This document shows, piece by piece, positions 11,400-21,840 of a stretch of DNA of 64,000 bases. The position numbers and the translations under genes were made by a program. Each line of letters opens with the position of its first letter. The first letter of the stretch is position 1. The notes under the pieces are model-generated. The model saw only the letters and a program-made list of their open reading frames with translations, did no database searches and was not told where the DNA came from. The stretch is taken from NCBI RefSeq assembly GCF_003576645.1, contig NC_044918.1, positions 22,252,452 through 22,316,451 of the forward strand. Direction: 5' to 3'. The DNA comes from Ipomoea triloba. Its lineage: Eukaryota; Streptophyta; Magnoliopsida; Solanales; Convolvulaceae.

Positions 11400-13700
11400 T
11401 TATAATCTCATTGGCTCCTTTCCATCCTGCTGAAGGGCGTACTCTTTCTTCATTTCTTCCAACACAGACTCATTGGTACTGCATAATAAAACATATCTAG
11501 TCTTCCTCACATTTTCAAAAATGCAATAATATTATATATCCCTATTGAATTTTGAGCAAGAAATAAGTAACCCAGGCTATTTCACATTACCAAATATCCA
11601 TCAATTCAATCTTATATTCTTATCAAGGCCAACTTTCTAATGTCAATAACATTTTCAAATTACCACAGTACCATCAGATAGATTTCTTTGGTATGCTTGA
11701 TGGGCGTAAATAGGAGTCAAATCAAGGCTTATTGTTTGGAAAGGGGCAAATCACAAAGACGGCAAACAAATATGCATGCTGACAGAGTAAACTATGGCAA
11801 AGATGATTACGCCATTGTTGTTAAGGCGGCTGATCGGTGGAGACTGGTCGCCTAACGAGCTTGCCAAGCCTTAAAAAAATAAAACCCCTACTAATATGTA
11901 GCTGAGAGCCAGAGACGCTGACTCCCCCCTCCCAGCCTCTCCTTAGTTGTTGTTTACTACAGGTTATGGCTGAGAATGAAAATAACCCCAATTATGATCC
12001 ATCACCGGTTCCTAAAAGAAAGGCTAAATCTAAAGACCCAGCTGGAAATGCTAAATTATGAATTATTTATATATATATATATCCTCATCGCCTAGGCGGC
12101 CGCCTAATCACCTAGGCGACTTGGCGGTCGGTGGCACCTCGCCTTGAAAGTCCACCTTAACAACAATGGATGACGCCATGCATATACCAGGGGATGACAC
12201 TTCCATACCATCAGAATGGCATTACACCAAGGTAATGCCACTGGAAGTCTGGAAGATAGTTCATAACCATGGCTATATCCTAGAGTTGTAATGTATATGC
12301 AAGAAGACAATAACAGAAAAGCAGAACATGTATGCACAACCAGCTCTTTTAAGGTTAATAAAGCTCAATATCTTTGGTAAGAAACATCAACAAACAAGAT
12401 TTGACCATAATATAACCAAACTTACTACTGATGAAGACAATTATTTAATTCTTTAGCCTGTTTGCGGCATTGCCAAACCACAGATATTGTTTTTCCAGTT
12501 GCACATTCAGCATACTTTGCAGCATATTCATCACATTCCTTTAGCGCCTTCTGCTTCATTTTGCTGCGTAAAGCTGAAATTTTGAAATATTTGCATGTCA
12601 AAAACAATGAGCCTGTGCCAGATGACCAGGGAAAAACTGAAAGTCCAAAGGAAAAACATGAAATAACACTTGAAGTATGCAATTCATTATATAGGCATAG
12701 GTCAAAACCAACACCCATGATACACTATTTATATAGGCATAGGTCAAAACCAACACCCATGATACACTATCTATTCTCAAATAATAATAATCTCCATCCA
12801 GTTAAGTCATAAGTGAGTTTATAAAAATCATAGCTAAAAGAAACTAAGTCATAAGTGAGTTTATAAAAATCATAGCTAAAAGAAACTATATAAGATAACA
12901 CCAACTTTCACTAGAACGGACTACAAGGCAAAATGTGCATATTGGACAATGATATAGAATCTTGTGGCTTTTGAGCACATTTGATTCATTCACATATACC
13001 TCTTCAGGATTTATTTAAATTTTTCTTATAAGAGGACGCATTTCACACAACTAGAGAAATTTAAAGTGCATATGTCATACACAATTTCTTGCCAACCTAA
13101 GATCCTAACCCACGATAACCGTAAAAACATTGCTGCCCCTCTATGCAACAATGATAGTAGGAAGGATTTCTACACCCAAATGTGGCTAGCCTACTCCATA
13201 TGGTTCCAAGTGCCACGGGACCTAACAGAAACAGGAATGAAGTAAAACAAAATCATAAAATGTCAATTTATTCAGAAGATAAAGTTGGGAGTGATTCCCC
13301 AGCGTTTAGCACATGATACCCATGAGATTTCATAACTCTACAAAGTCCCAGAAGAAACAGAGGAAGCAAATAATCCATGAGGCCATGTAATTTTTCAAGA
13401 TTCAACTACGGTGTTCTCCACTGCATAAAAACCACAAAACCCGGCAAAAAAATTGCAACCCTAAATATGATCTCCCAGACTCTAAGCCAGCGCAATTTGC
13501 ACATCGTTTCTTAAATAACAGAAAACAATAATTAAAAGCCAGCCTCTTAAATTGGGTAATTGTAAAATAACAAAATTTCTCGAAATGATTTAATAGTAAT
13601 TGCGAAACACAAGGGTCACAGATTATGAAATGTATGTGCGAGTACCTTCTTCAACCTTCTTCTTGACTTGATTTTCTCTTGCTTCTTGCACGTAACCCAT
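11400..13700 (-). CDS. CMC1: twin-CX9C COX-assembly protein, CMC1-like
   Basis: Three exons: 13700-13646, 12573-12426 and 11478-11400, total 282 nt, 93 aa. The start MGYVQEARENQVKKKVEEALRS matches the plant family. Residues 32-42 and 54-64 form the twin CX9C pair (C-DEYAAKYAE-C and C-RKQAKELNN-C), the signature of the CHCH/CMC family imported by Mia40 into the mitochondrial intermembrane space. Yeast Cmc1 acts in copper delivery and cytochrome c oxidase assembly. Exon 2 read straight on gives a stop just after CLHQ. Splicing at GTAAGT splits a Tyr codon (TA|T) and joins exon 3, which encodes TNESVLEEMKKEYALQQ and ends PMRL, the expected family tail. All introns are GT-AG. The length is usual for CMC1. 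Intron 2 holds a hAT-like insertion and intron 1 two 42-bp duplications. A Helitron begins about 175 bp upstream of the ATG. Confidence 0.93.
11820..12150. mobile_element. hAT-like non-autonomous element in CMC1 intron 2
   Basis: Ends are inverted AAGGCGG and CGCCTT with further GC-rich blocks (CGCCTAGGCGGCCGCC) typical of a common plant hAT-type repeat. Inside (about 11966-12060, +) is a short frame MAENENNPN...VPKRKAKSKDPAGN that resembles the N-terminal leader of hAT transposases before the BED finger. It then stops. No clear 8-bp target copy. Confidence 0.55.
12691..12774. repeat. 42-bp tandem duplication (CMC1 intron 1)
   Basis: ATAGGCATAGGTCAAAACC recurs at 12691 and 12733, nearly identical over the unit. 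Confidence 0.9.
12803..12886. repeat. second 42-bp tandem duplication (CMC1 intron 1)
   Basis: TAAGTCATAAGTGAGTTTAT recurs at 12803 and 12845. The sequence is unrelated to the neighbouring 42-bp duplication. Confidence 0.9.
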
Positions 13701-14199
13701 GAATTGTGTCTCTGCTGGAAGAAACCTGCACAGCAGCAAATTCAATTATCTGTTGATAGATTATGTAACAGAATGCACTTCTCTGTTCAGCTGTTGTGTG
13801 ACTCCTTCCGGGTTTTCCACTGCAAGTACTAAACCCTAATTCATGATTTGGGTTGTGTAAATTTAGTGTGTCAATCTATATCTATATTCTATATATATAT
13901 ATAAAAGCCACACATTTATGGAAAATAAAAATATTTTCGTTTTCCCGCCCAGTCAAAACTACGTAGTTTTGATAAATTTGTAAAATTATCAGTAAAAAGA
14001 GAGTAGAAGGTATGAATGCATTTATTGTGTTCACATTTACTGCAACAAACAAAGCATGCTTACAAATTCCAATAACTACAATTTTTTGAAATGCAAATAA
14101 CTTTTACAATCTACAAGACTAACATTAATTACTTACAGATGAATTTAAAATTCAAAATCACAATTTACATCTAAATCAACAGTATAAATAGATCTCATA

Positions 14200-16980
14200 T
14201 CACAACCAATACTACTAACTTTATTTCTGAATTAGATGTAGAGATGCCAGAAGCTCAACCAGAGAGGAAACACCCAGCAAAATCATAGGCTGCCAAGGGA
14301 AAGGCATACACACGCAAAAGCCATGGTCCTTGATGATGAGGATACTTCGTTCCTTACTAATATGGCTGCTGTGTACTTGGAGATGATGGAAAGGTATGTA
14401 CTTTTTTTTTGAAAAGATATGAATCATACCAAATAGAGAAACATGTTGATGATCACATAACAATTTGAATAGAAAATAGTATAGTAAGATTCAAGCCCAA
14501 TGTAAAAAATTTTATTAAATCAGATTCAAGACCCTTGAAGTTCAAGAGTTTCAATGCAGCTGATAAGCCTGCCTGGAAGCATTGCTAGCTTCTAACAAAA
14601 AGATGATGAATGCAGAAAGGCCTTGCTCAGCAACAAATTAGCAAACATGTGATGCATCCTTGCTACTTGAAAGGTATACACTTTAATTTGCAATTTTTGG
14701 TGTTTTTAAAATGATTTCTGTTGAATTTTTATCTCAGGTCCTATTCATTTTGAAGCAAAGCAAAGGGAGATCCCGGTAATATCCATGGCCTTAATTTTTT
14801 CTTTTATTTTTTTGGAGGGGCTGCCTTCCAATTCCATCCCCATGATTTAAAATTTAAAAAATAGGTATGAACAAAGTAGCCACCAAATATGCATATATAA
14901 ACTGAATAAGTTAAAAAACATCTGGAAAAAAATTTCGAATTTACCAATCTGCTTGGATTTGATTTTGTTTTAAATGTGAAAAATGTATATAAAATCTAAT
15001 TGTTTCTAACAAAGCTTTAAGTACATTAATTTGTTAAGATTATGAAAACAGTTACTCATTTATGGGAAAAAAAAAGGAAGACAGTTGAATGATACCTCTT
15101 GCAAGAATGTCACTGTTCAGAATCTGTTCAATTTGATCTTTCAAAGGAGGCCCATTCAACTGAAGGAAATGCTTCAACAAGAAAGCTCTTGGATCATTTC
15201 AAATATTACCTGTATATCATCATTAAACATAAGAGGTGTAGTACAATACTTTGTAAGCAGATCAAAAGCATTGAGGTTAGCAGAAATGAGAGATGTTGTA
15301 TAGAAGTAGTGCATTATGCAACAATAATAATGTATAAATAGAAAATATAATACAATATATGGGTGTTTTAGGTATTTATTGCCAAATATGTTCTTAATCT
15401 ATTATGAACAAACTTATAGTTCCTAATTATGGATATGCTATGAAGAATCTACATATGTTTGTCAACACTCCAGAAACCTGATTTGCAGCTATGTAATCAG
15501 GAAAATAAAGTATTAGAGAATTCAGTTTTGTGAAATGTGCTAAGTTCAATAAACACTCTGTTTAAATTATAAATAAAAAACTATTAAAAATAAATTTGAA
15601 AAACAGGATCTCCCCATGAGAGAAAGAACTCAACAAAATAATTCAACTAATGTCAGATATCAAGCTAAGGGTCATATCAGACTTAAATTTGGAAGGTAAG
15701 CTATTGGATAATAAATTACCTATGCACAATACTAGAGCTGCAATTTAAAAACAGTGTCATTGTTTGAAACTTTAACTCAGTTTATGTGAACTTCTTACAG
15801 ACAGCAAGAACCAAATAATATGTAAAAGTAAAGAGGACAAGTAATTTAAATGGAAAAAGGATAATTACAGTTAAATCTGAAAAAGGTAATACATAAGTAA
15901 ACCTACAAGTAGTTTGAAATTTGGTGTTTGCTGGAAATTAAGAATATTTGTCCAAACACACATAACCAAAGAGCTGTGTATAACTTGATTCTGAGACCAA
16001 TCTAAGAGAACATAAAAGCAATAGTCTTCCAATGATAGGAAACCTTTAAAGTTTAATCTCTAAAGATAGCGCATAGTACGGTTGCTCAAGTGCAAAATTT
16101 AAGTAATTGAATATACAAATTACCAATTCAAATTACTAAGGGGAAGAACTATCACTGCTCGCTCGGTCATATATCTCATCTTATAATTATTGCTTTCAGT
16201 TTCGAGATTATTCAATTACATTCAGATGAGCATTGTCTCATCTAATTTTTAGAGGATCATTGTTTCTAATATCATCTCAATTAGTTTAGATTAACAGTCC
16301 TTTTAAAGCAGTTAGAGACTATTAGGAATCAACTACCCAATTAACTTATCATGTCCAAATACTTAGCTGGGTACTCATACAGGGTCCAGAGGTAATAAAA
16401 TTGTTAAACAAATAAGACAGCCATAGCAAGATCCATAGCAAAATCAGAGTAATATATATGACAGTAGTTTAGGTCTAAGTGAATGTGACTGGACAACCAT
16501 AGCAAAATCCTGGATAGTACATGAATTCGTAGCAAAAACAAATAAGAAGTAGTAGAACTTTTAGATTACAAATTATGGAACAGCTAACAATGTTATGATA
16601 AAAAAATTTAGGAAAATACTTATGTAGGTTGGGATTCAAAATCCGTGTCCTATGATAACTCCAACTGAAGCTTCAATTCCCAACCTAGATGAAGGAAATA
16701 TTACAAATAGCGTTAAAAGGATCTAAGAAAACATAGATTTTTGCACAAAAAAAAATTGATCAATATTTTTGAGGAATTCAAATTCAAATACGAACTTAAC
16801 TATACAATTTAAACCCTTAATTACTACAGAATAACATAGATAAATCACAAAATCAACAATAGAACAAAATGCAAGAGGAATCTGACATCAGATAAATACA
16901 AAGGAAGCTAAAGGTGAGGAGAGGCAAAAAATTGAATACATGACAAAAATTGAGAAAATTGAAATCAAAGATGCATATTT
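14200..16980. other. Helitron interior, no gene recognised
   Basis: AT-rich sequence with short open frames only. Small pieces with somewhat higher complexity occur at 14510-14670 and 15085-15310, but neither gives a recognisable protein. They could be captured gene fragments. Confidence 0.35.
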
Positions 16981-16984
16981 ACAC

Positions 16985-17290
16985 AGTGGTGAGGGGAGGG
17001 GAGGCCGTGGCTAGACCGGCGGGACGTGGCTGGAGCCTGGACTGGCGACCGACGATGGAGCTCGGACTACGTGACGGCGGCTTGAAGCTTTAGCGTGAGG
17101 GCGGTGAGGGCGGTGTGGCGAGGGACGACAGTGACTCCGGTAAGGGACTGAGACGCAGATGGACAGATGGAGTGATAGACTGCAGATCGGCTGAGGGATT
17201 GAGGGAGTGAGAGCGTGAGGGAGTGAGGAGGAAAAAAAGAAGGAAAAAAAAAACAGAGGGCGTCAGACTGTGAGACAGAAAAATAAACCC
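16985..17290 (-). other. CT/GC-rich block resembling a 5' UTR exon, possibly captured
   Basis: On the minus strand this is a pyrimidine-rich leader (CTCACTCCCTCACGCTCTC...) grading into GC-rich sequence. It ends near CACCACTGTGTAAATATG, which could be a splice donor. Its composition differs sharply from the surrounding AT-rich DNA. No ATG-led frame was recognised. Confidence 0.35.
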
Positions 17291-17297
17291 AGATGTC

Positions 17298-17298
<1 letters not shown>

Positions 17299-17350
<52 letters not shown>
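17299..17350. repeat. (AT)n microsatellite
   Basis: About 50 bp of uninterrupted AT, followed by a 'gagaactatgcgcccaggtaagaacgtgaggac' phrase that looks like part of another dispersed repeat. Confidence 0.9.
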
Positions 17351-17356
<6 letters not shown>

Positions 17357-17470
17357 GAATCTAATCATATGAGAACTATGCGCCCAGGTAAGAACGTGAG
17401 GACAAATCTAAGCCATTGATCTGTAAGATCTGACAGATGAGAAATCAAGTAAAAAATGATTATACATTAT

Positions 17471-17620
17471 TTGGAGAAGATTTAACTTTTAATGAGTATA
17501 TTAATGTATATGTATACTCCTAAGTTGTTATATTATTTGGAGAAGATTTAACTTTTAATGTTCCATTTGTTATATTATTTGGAGAAGATTTAACTTTTAA
17601 TGTTCCATTATTTGTATGAT
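17471..17620. repeat. tandem units, last pair 42 bp apart
   Basis: TTGGAGAAGATTTAACTTTT occurs at 17471, 17537 and 17579. The last two are exactly 42 bp apart. Confidence 0.85.
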
Positions 17621-17684
17621 TAGTAATTTTATAAGATTGTAATATCTTCATGATGATAACAACATTTTATATGATATACATTTA

Positions 17685-17772
17685 TAAAAAGTAAACTATA
17701 TATGTGTTTGTGTGTGTATATATATTCAAAAAGTAAACTATATATGTGTTTGTGTGTGTATATATATTCAAA
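17685..17772. repeat. 42-bp tandem duplication
   Basis: GTAAACTATATATGTGTTTG recurs at 17691 and 17733 and is followed by TGTGTGTATATATATTC in both copies. Confidence 0.9.
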
Positions 17773-18568
17773 TAACTATAAGCCGATATTATCATATAAC
17801 TGGCAAAATTAAATTTTCAATACCACTAATGGTAGAACATGTTAAAAATTTTTAGTTTGAAATTATTTTTCATTTTTAGACTCGGTAGTGTTACAAATTG
17901 TAAATCATAAAGGTTCATATATAGAATAAAATTTATTAACCGGGAAATAAACCTAATTCAAACATAAATACCAATTATGCATCTTTTAAATTTAAATATA
18001 TATTCCATAATCAATTTAATAATTTCAACAAAACATTTAAAGTATTTCCATTTCTTTAAAAAAAAAACGATTCCCTTATTTTAATTTTTTATGCATTTCT
18101 TTCCAGTTTCATAATATTGTTTTTAAATGTGTGTTCATAAATATTTAAAATTTTTCGTAGATACATGCATATACTTATACACTATATTAATCATACAAAA
18201 TTAAAATTCTAATTTTGTTCATTTCTAAATGTAATTATTTTAATTTGTAAAGAATTAGAAAAGATATGTACTTCAACCACTAATGTGATTTACAAAGACG
18301 TTTTAAATAATTTATAATATTCATTTCCTTTTATTCAACTATTAAAAAATATTATTACGTTTATTATTTACACATTTAAAATTTTAAAATTTAATGTAAT
18401 TAGACATACATTTTAAATTTTATACCTTTGTATACTAAAAATCTTTTTTTTTATAATTTATAAATAATACTATATAAATTTAACTTTAATTATTATAATA
18501 TTTTACTATAACAAATAACTTATATATTTTCACAAATTTGTCCGTGCATCGCACGGGACAATAGCTAG

Positions 18569-19035
18569 TGTGGTCATAATGTCATTAGCCCACTAAGGGT
18601 AAGTTTGAAAATATAAAAATAATTTTCGGATTTTTTTTAGTGTTTGAGTATTTAAAGAAAATAAATTTAAAGAAAAATATGCATTCTGTTTAATCTAAAA
18701 AATGTTAAATTTGGCTAAGAATATTTTTTATTTATTTATTTTTAGTCTAATGCATCTCTCTTCAAGTTAGTTTTCAAATTATTGATACCGCCACCACCAC
18801 ATCAAGACCATGACCACCACCTAAATTTGTTTTATCTATTCACTTGATTTTTTTTTAATTTGTATAGATGGATGATAGTTCTGCTCGTGCAAGTATTTTG
18901 AATGCACCAAGTACAACAGTAGTTATTGGGATAGTTCTTGTGTAACAAGAGAAAGCAATTCAACTATGAAATTATCAATAGATATAATTATGAAAGAGAG
19001 AATTATATAAATAGTATATTGTGCGAAGGTTATAA
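18569..19035. other. spacer, nothing firm
   Basis: AT-rich. A short frame from 18869 (MDDSSARASILNAPS) may be leader sequence of the PIF-type transposase relic that follows, but this is unproven. Confidence 0.35.
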
Positions 19036-19039
19036 AAAA

Positions 19040-19600
19040 TGTATTGATATAATTAGAATGCGACCAATTGCATTTTAAAATTTTGTGACATTCTTATTAG
19101 TAATAACTTTTTATACACAACTAGAGTGGTGAGTGCTAAGGAGCAGCTACTAATCTTTTTGCATATAGTTGGTTACAGTGTAAGATTTTGAGTAATTGTT
19201 TTAATGTATTATAGATCAATTGAGATAGTTCACCATTACTTTAGGATTGTTTTGAGAGCTATTTTGAAATTATACAAGAATCCCATAACACTACCTAATG
19301 GTGAACCAATACTTAATGAAGTCATTTGCAACTCTAGATTTTATCCATACTTTAAAGATTTTGTAGAAGCAATAGACGGAACCCATGTTCGTGCATTGTG
19401 CTGCTAGAGATGCAAGGAAGATTTTGTGGATGTAAAGGTGGAACAACACAAAATGTGTTTGCTGTTGTCACTTTTAATTTGAGATTTTCTTATGTGCTTG
19501 TTGGGTTGGAAGACAATGCACAAGATATTCATATCTTAAATGATGCGCTCACACTTCCAAATTGATTTAAAATTTCAAAAGGTAATAAACTGAACTATTA
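19040..19600 (+). pseudogene. PIF/Harbinger transposase (HARBI1/ALP1-like) fragment
   Basis: Pieces in three frames match the family: EEQLLIFLHIVGY-like helical region, then IVHHYFRIVLRAILKLYK, then FYPYFKDFVEAIDGTHVRA with the first catalytic Asp in DGTH, then a frame change, then RKGGTTQNVFAVVTF-like sequence and the second Asp region (AQDIHILNDALTLP). The third acidic residue and the C-terminus are absent. Stops and frame changes make it inactive. PIF transposases mobilise TTA/TAA-targeting elements, so a related source could have moved the Tourist-like MITEs here; this copy could not. Confidence 0.85.
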
Positions 19601-19607
19601 AATTTTT

Positions 19608-19610
<3 letters not shown>

Positions 19611-19643
<33 letters not shown>
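19611..19643. repeat. (AT)n microsatellite
   Basis: TA dinucleotide run directly before a 'gtggatggttcacccaggtgcgg' phrase. Confidence 0.9.
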
Positions 19644-19648
<5 letters not shown>

Positions 19649-20010
19649 GATGGTTCACCCAGGTGCGGAAGTGCAATGAAATGAGAGCCATTGATTTTGC
19701 CTAAACCAACGTCAAGGATTAACAATGATTAAAAAATACAGTGGCGTTTTGGTCTTTTTGCATCTATGTCAAATTTAAGGTGCGTGATTTTTCTTATTAA
19801 GGTGCGTGGTTTTCCATTTTACGGTGCGTGATTTGTGTGCTTAAGGTGCGTTAGTTGTTGAAACTTAAGATGCGTCAACCTAAGGCTTTATGTGTGTGGT
19901 TTTCCTTCTTTAGGTGCGTCGTGATTTTTCTTCTTAGGTGCGTGATTTGTGTGTTTAACGTGTATCAGTTGTGAAACTTAAAATGCGGTAGAATTTAAGT
20001 TGTAGAAGTA
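19644..20010. repeat. degenerate GGTGCGTG-rich dispersed repeat
   Basis: The phrase 'aaggtgcgtgattt' or 'aggtgcgtggtttt' recurs about eight times at irregular 20-45 bp steps. Looks like the interior of a non-autonomous element; no ends resolved. Confidence 0.55.
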
Positions 20011-20149
20011 ATCAGCGCATCATTATGAGGAATAATAGACACTAGATTAGCACCAGACAGTCTAGAGGTAGAATCTATGCACCTTAATGGTGTAAGATTA
20101 CTGTTATAGCTAAAATCAGAAAAGAAAAATAGATTTTTCAAGCTAGAAA

Positions 20150-20725
20150 ATAAAGAAATAACAGTTAGAATAATTAAAACAACACATAATGTTATTTGAC
20201 ATCTTTTTTAGATCACACAACTCCTTGGAAGAGTGGTTGAAAAGCAATTGGGTGGTATCAAAAGAGCTGCAGATGCGAACTTCTCCATCTGCCCAAAAAA
20301 TAATAATTACTTAAAATCAACTTTAGAAAACAAGGAAGATAAACACTCTTAAAAAAGTTGAACATAATATGTAACTTACTATCCATGAATTTGCCTCGAC
20401 ATAGCTGAATCAAGAGTATGAGTGGATCATTAATTAGGAGCAGAGTTGAAAACTTGAAATAAGGATTTAAAGAATCTACATGACCATCCCAAAGTGTACA
20501 CTTAACTTGTCTTTGACTATATAACATTTCAAATCAGCAGAAAATCATATAAAATACACATGAAGAACAAACCATAAATTAGAATAGTATAGAATAAAGA
20601 AACATACCTACTGCCTTCAAGAATAAAGTTAGTTAGCCTAGTCATTTTTCCAAGTGTTACCTTCTCCGTTGGAGAATAAATCCCCACTACACGGCCAATT
20701 ACATTTGTTATTAAAAAGGGAAGTG
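20150..20725 (-). pseudogene. RPA70-like OB-fold protein fragment (TE- or Helitron-associated type)
   Basis: Three blocks on the minus strand read as successive exons. About 20719-20598 gives NVIGRVVGIYSPTEKVTLGK...TRLTNFILEG, ending at GTATGT. About 20520-20377 gives QVKCTLWDGHVDSLNPYF...LILLIQLCRGKFMD, ending at GTAAGT. About 20290-20170 gives GEVRICSSFDTTQLLFN. The motifs 'KCTLWD.HVD' and 'G..RI.SSFD.T.L..N' belong to RPA1-like DNA-binding domain B proteins, which are abundant in plant genomes as copies linked to Helitrons. Start, N-terminus and zinc-ribbon end are not found, and exon edges are approximate. Could be a fragment of a real RPA-like gene. Confidence 0.7.
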
Positions 20726-20799
20726 TATATTACTTAACAAATGTAGATGACAATCTTCTATTATGCCTACTTGAACCTTGAGAAGTTTGAGAGTATAAA

Positions 20800-20860
20800 A
20801 CTTCTTTTTTTTTTGTTTTGTTTTTTTTTTTGTTTTTTGTTTTGTTTTTTGTTTTTAAAG
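20800..20860. repeat. T-rich low-complexity tract (TTTTTGTTTTG)n
   Basis: Simple repeat of T runs broken by G. Confidence 0.9.
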
Positions 20861-21169
20861 AGAGTATACAACTTGAGAAAATGGGAATTGAAGATTTGAA
20901 GTTTATTTGTTTTGTTATGTACTTTGGACATTGAAGAAGTTTGAACATTTAATGGTTATATATTTTTGCTTGAAAGTTTAAATTTTGGATATTTGTATTA
21001 ATTTTAGAGTTGGATATTTTAATTTTATTAATCTATGTATTTTGAATTTGGACTTTGAAAGTTGAAACTGTTTCTTTTAGTTTTATTAATCTATAATTTT
21101 GGACTTTGAAAGTTGAAAGTCGAATATTATTATTATTATTTTTTAAATTGACAGAATTCAAAAAAATTT

Positions 21170-21320
21170 CCGTGGAGATTTACCGTCCCCGAAATTTCCC
21201 ATGGGATGGGTTCGGGGACGGAGACGGAGACCCCATTCCCGCCTGTTAACATCTCAACAAAAAATATTTTTCGTTGACCGTATTTTCCGGACTTTGTCAA
21301 ACACCGAAAACTCATAAAAA
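21170..21320. repeat. GC-rich MITE ends (GGGGACGGAGACGG block and TTTTCCGG block)
   Basis: A 'cccatgggatgggttcggggacggagacggagacccc' block resembles the GC-rich repeat at 33175-33600. The adjoining 'cgttgaccgtattttccggactttgtcaaacacc' phrase matches the end of the MITE at 48450-48913. Juxtaposed remnants; boundaries not resolved. Confidence 0.45.
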
Positions 21321-21399
21321 GTTACCAAACACCCTAAAACTAAAAACTAAAGTCTAAAAGTCAAAATCAGTAAAACTAGGGTTAATTCATTAATTCATT

Positions 21400-21840
21400 T
21401 GTATTTTCACTCTTTTCAAAAGAGTCTTTTGTGCTGCGCAATTCTACTCTCCATTACCGCAGTATCGCAGGCTCCGGCCTCCGCAGATCTCAATTCTACC
21501 GCCGCCCACCGCCCACCGCCTGCCGCTCTCCAGATCGGTGCACCACCTGCACGACGGCCTCACGCCTGCTGTCTTCACGGCTACACTATTGCTACAGCCT
21601 ACATAAGCAGAGTATTAATTTACAAGACTAGTGCACTTCAAACTACATAATGTATGTTTACTTCCTTAATTAATAATTCTTACTTTGTTTAGTGTCTCTG
21701 CTTCCAGCCGGCATCACGCAGCTGTGCACACCGCAGTACGCAGCTGTCCAGGCGTCGCTTCCAGAAGGCAGTAGCTGTCTAGGAGTCCGACTCCACTGTC
21801 CACGAGAAACAATCGTCTGTGGGTACGTAGTCTTGCTTGT
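21400..21840 (+). other. GC-rich block, UTR-like, no gene recognised
   Basis: CT/GC-rich sequence such as 'ccgccgcccaccgcccaccgcctgccgctctcc' with short frames in two registers and no conserved motif. Resembles a leader exon of a gene or TE. Confidence 0.3.

Larger units (their letters stand above)
13875..18568 (+). mobile_element. candidate non-autonomous Helitron (4.7 kb)
   Basis: The 3' end is well supported: a 6-bp stem/3-nt loop CCGTGC-ATC-GCACGG (18542-18556), 8 nt, CTAG (18565-18568), then a host T. It matches the terminus at 7933. The proposed 5' end, A|TCTATATC...ATAAAAGCC at 13875, fits the usual TC start and AT-rich TCTATAT...AAAAGCC form, but is an inference. No Rep or helicase frame lies between. 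The inside is AT-rich with a GC/CT-rich UTR-like block at 16985-17290. Confidence 0.6.

Noticed and set aside
17090..17368. 92-codon minus-strand frame with (IY)n and Ser/Pro-rich part
   Set aside because: Starts in an AT microsatellite and continues in a CT-rich UTR-like block; no homology.
13875..18568. Treating the Helitron interior frames (14221-14463, 15085-15341) as genes
   Set aside because: Short, no motifs, no consistent splice sites; kept only as possible captured fragments.
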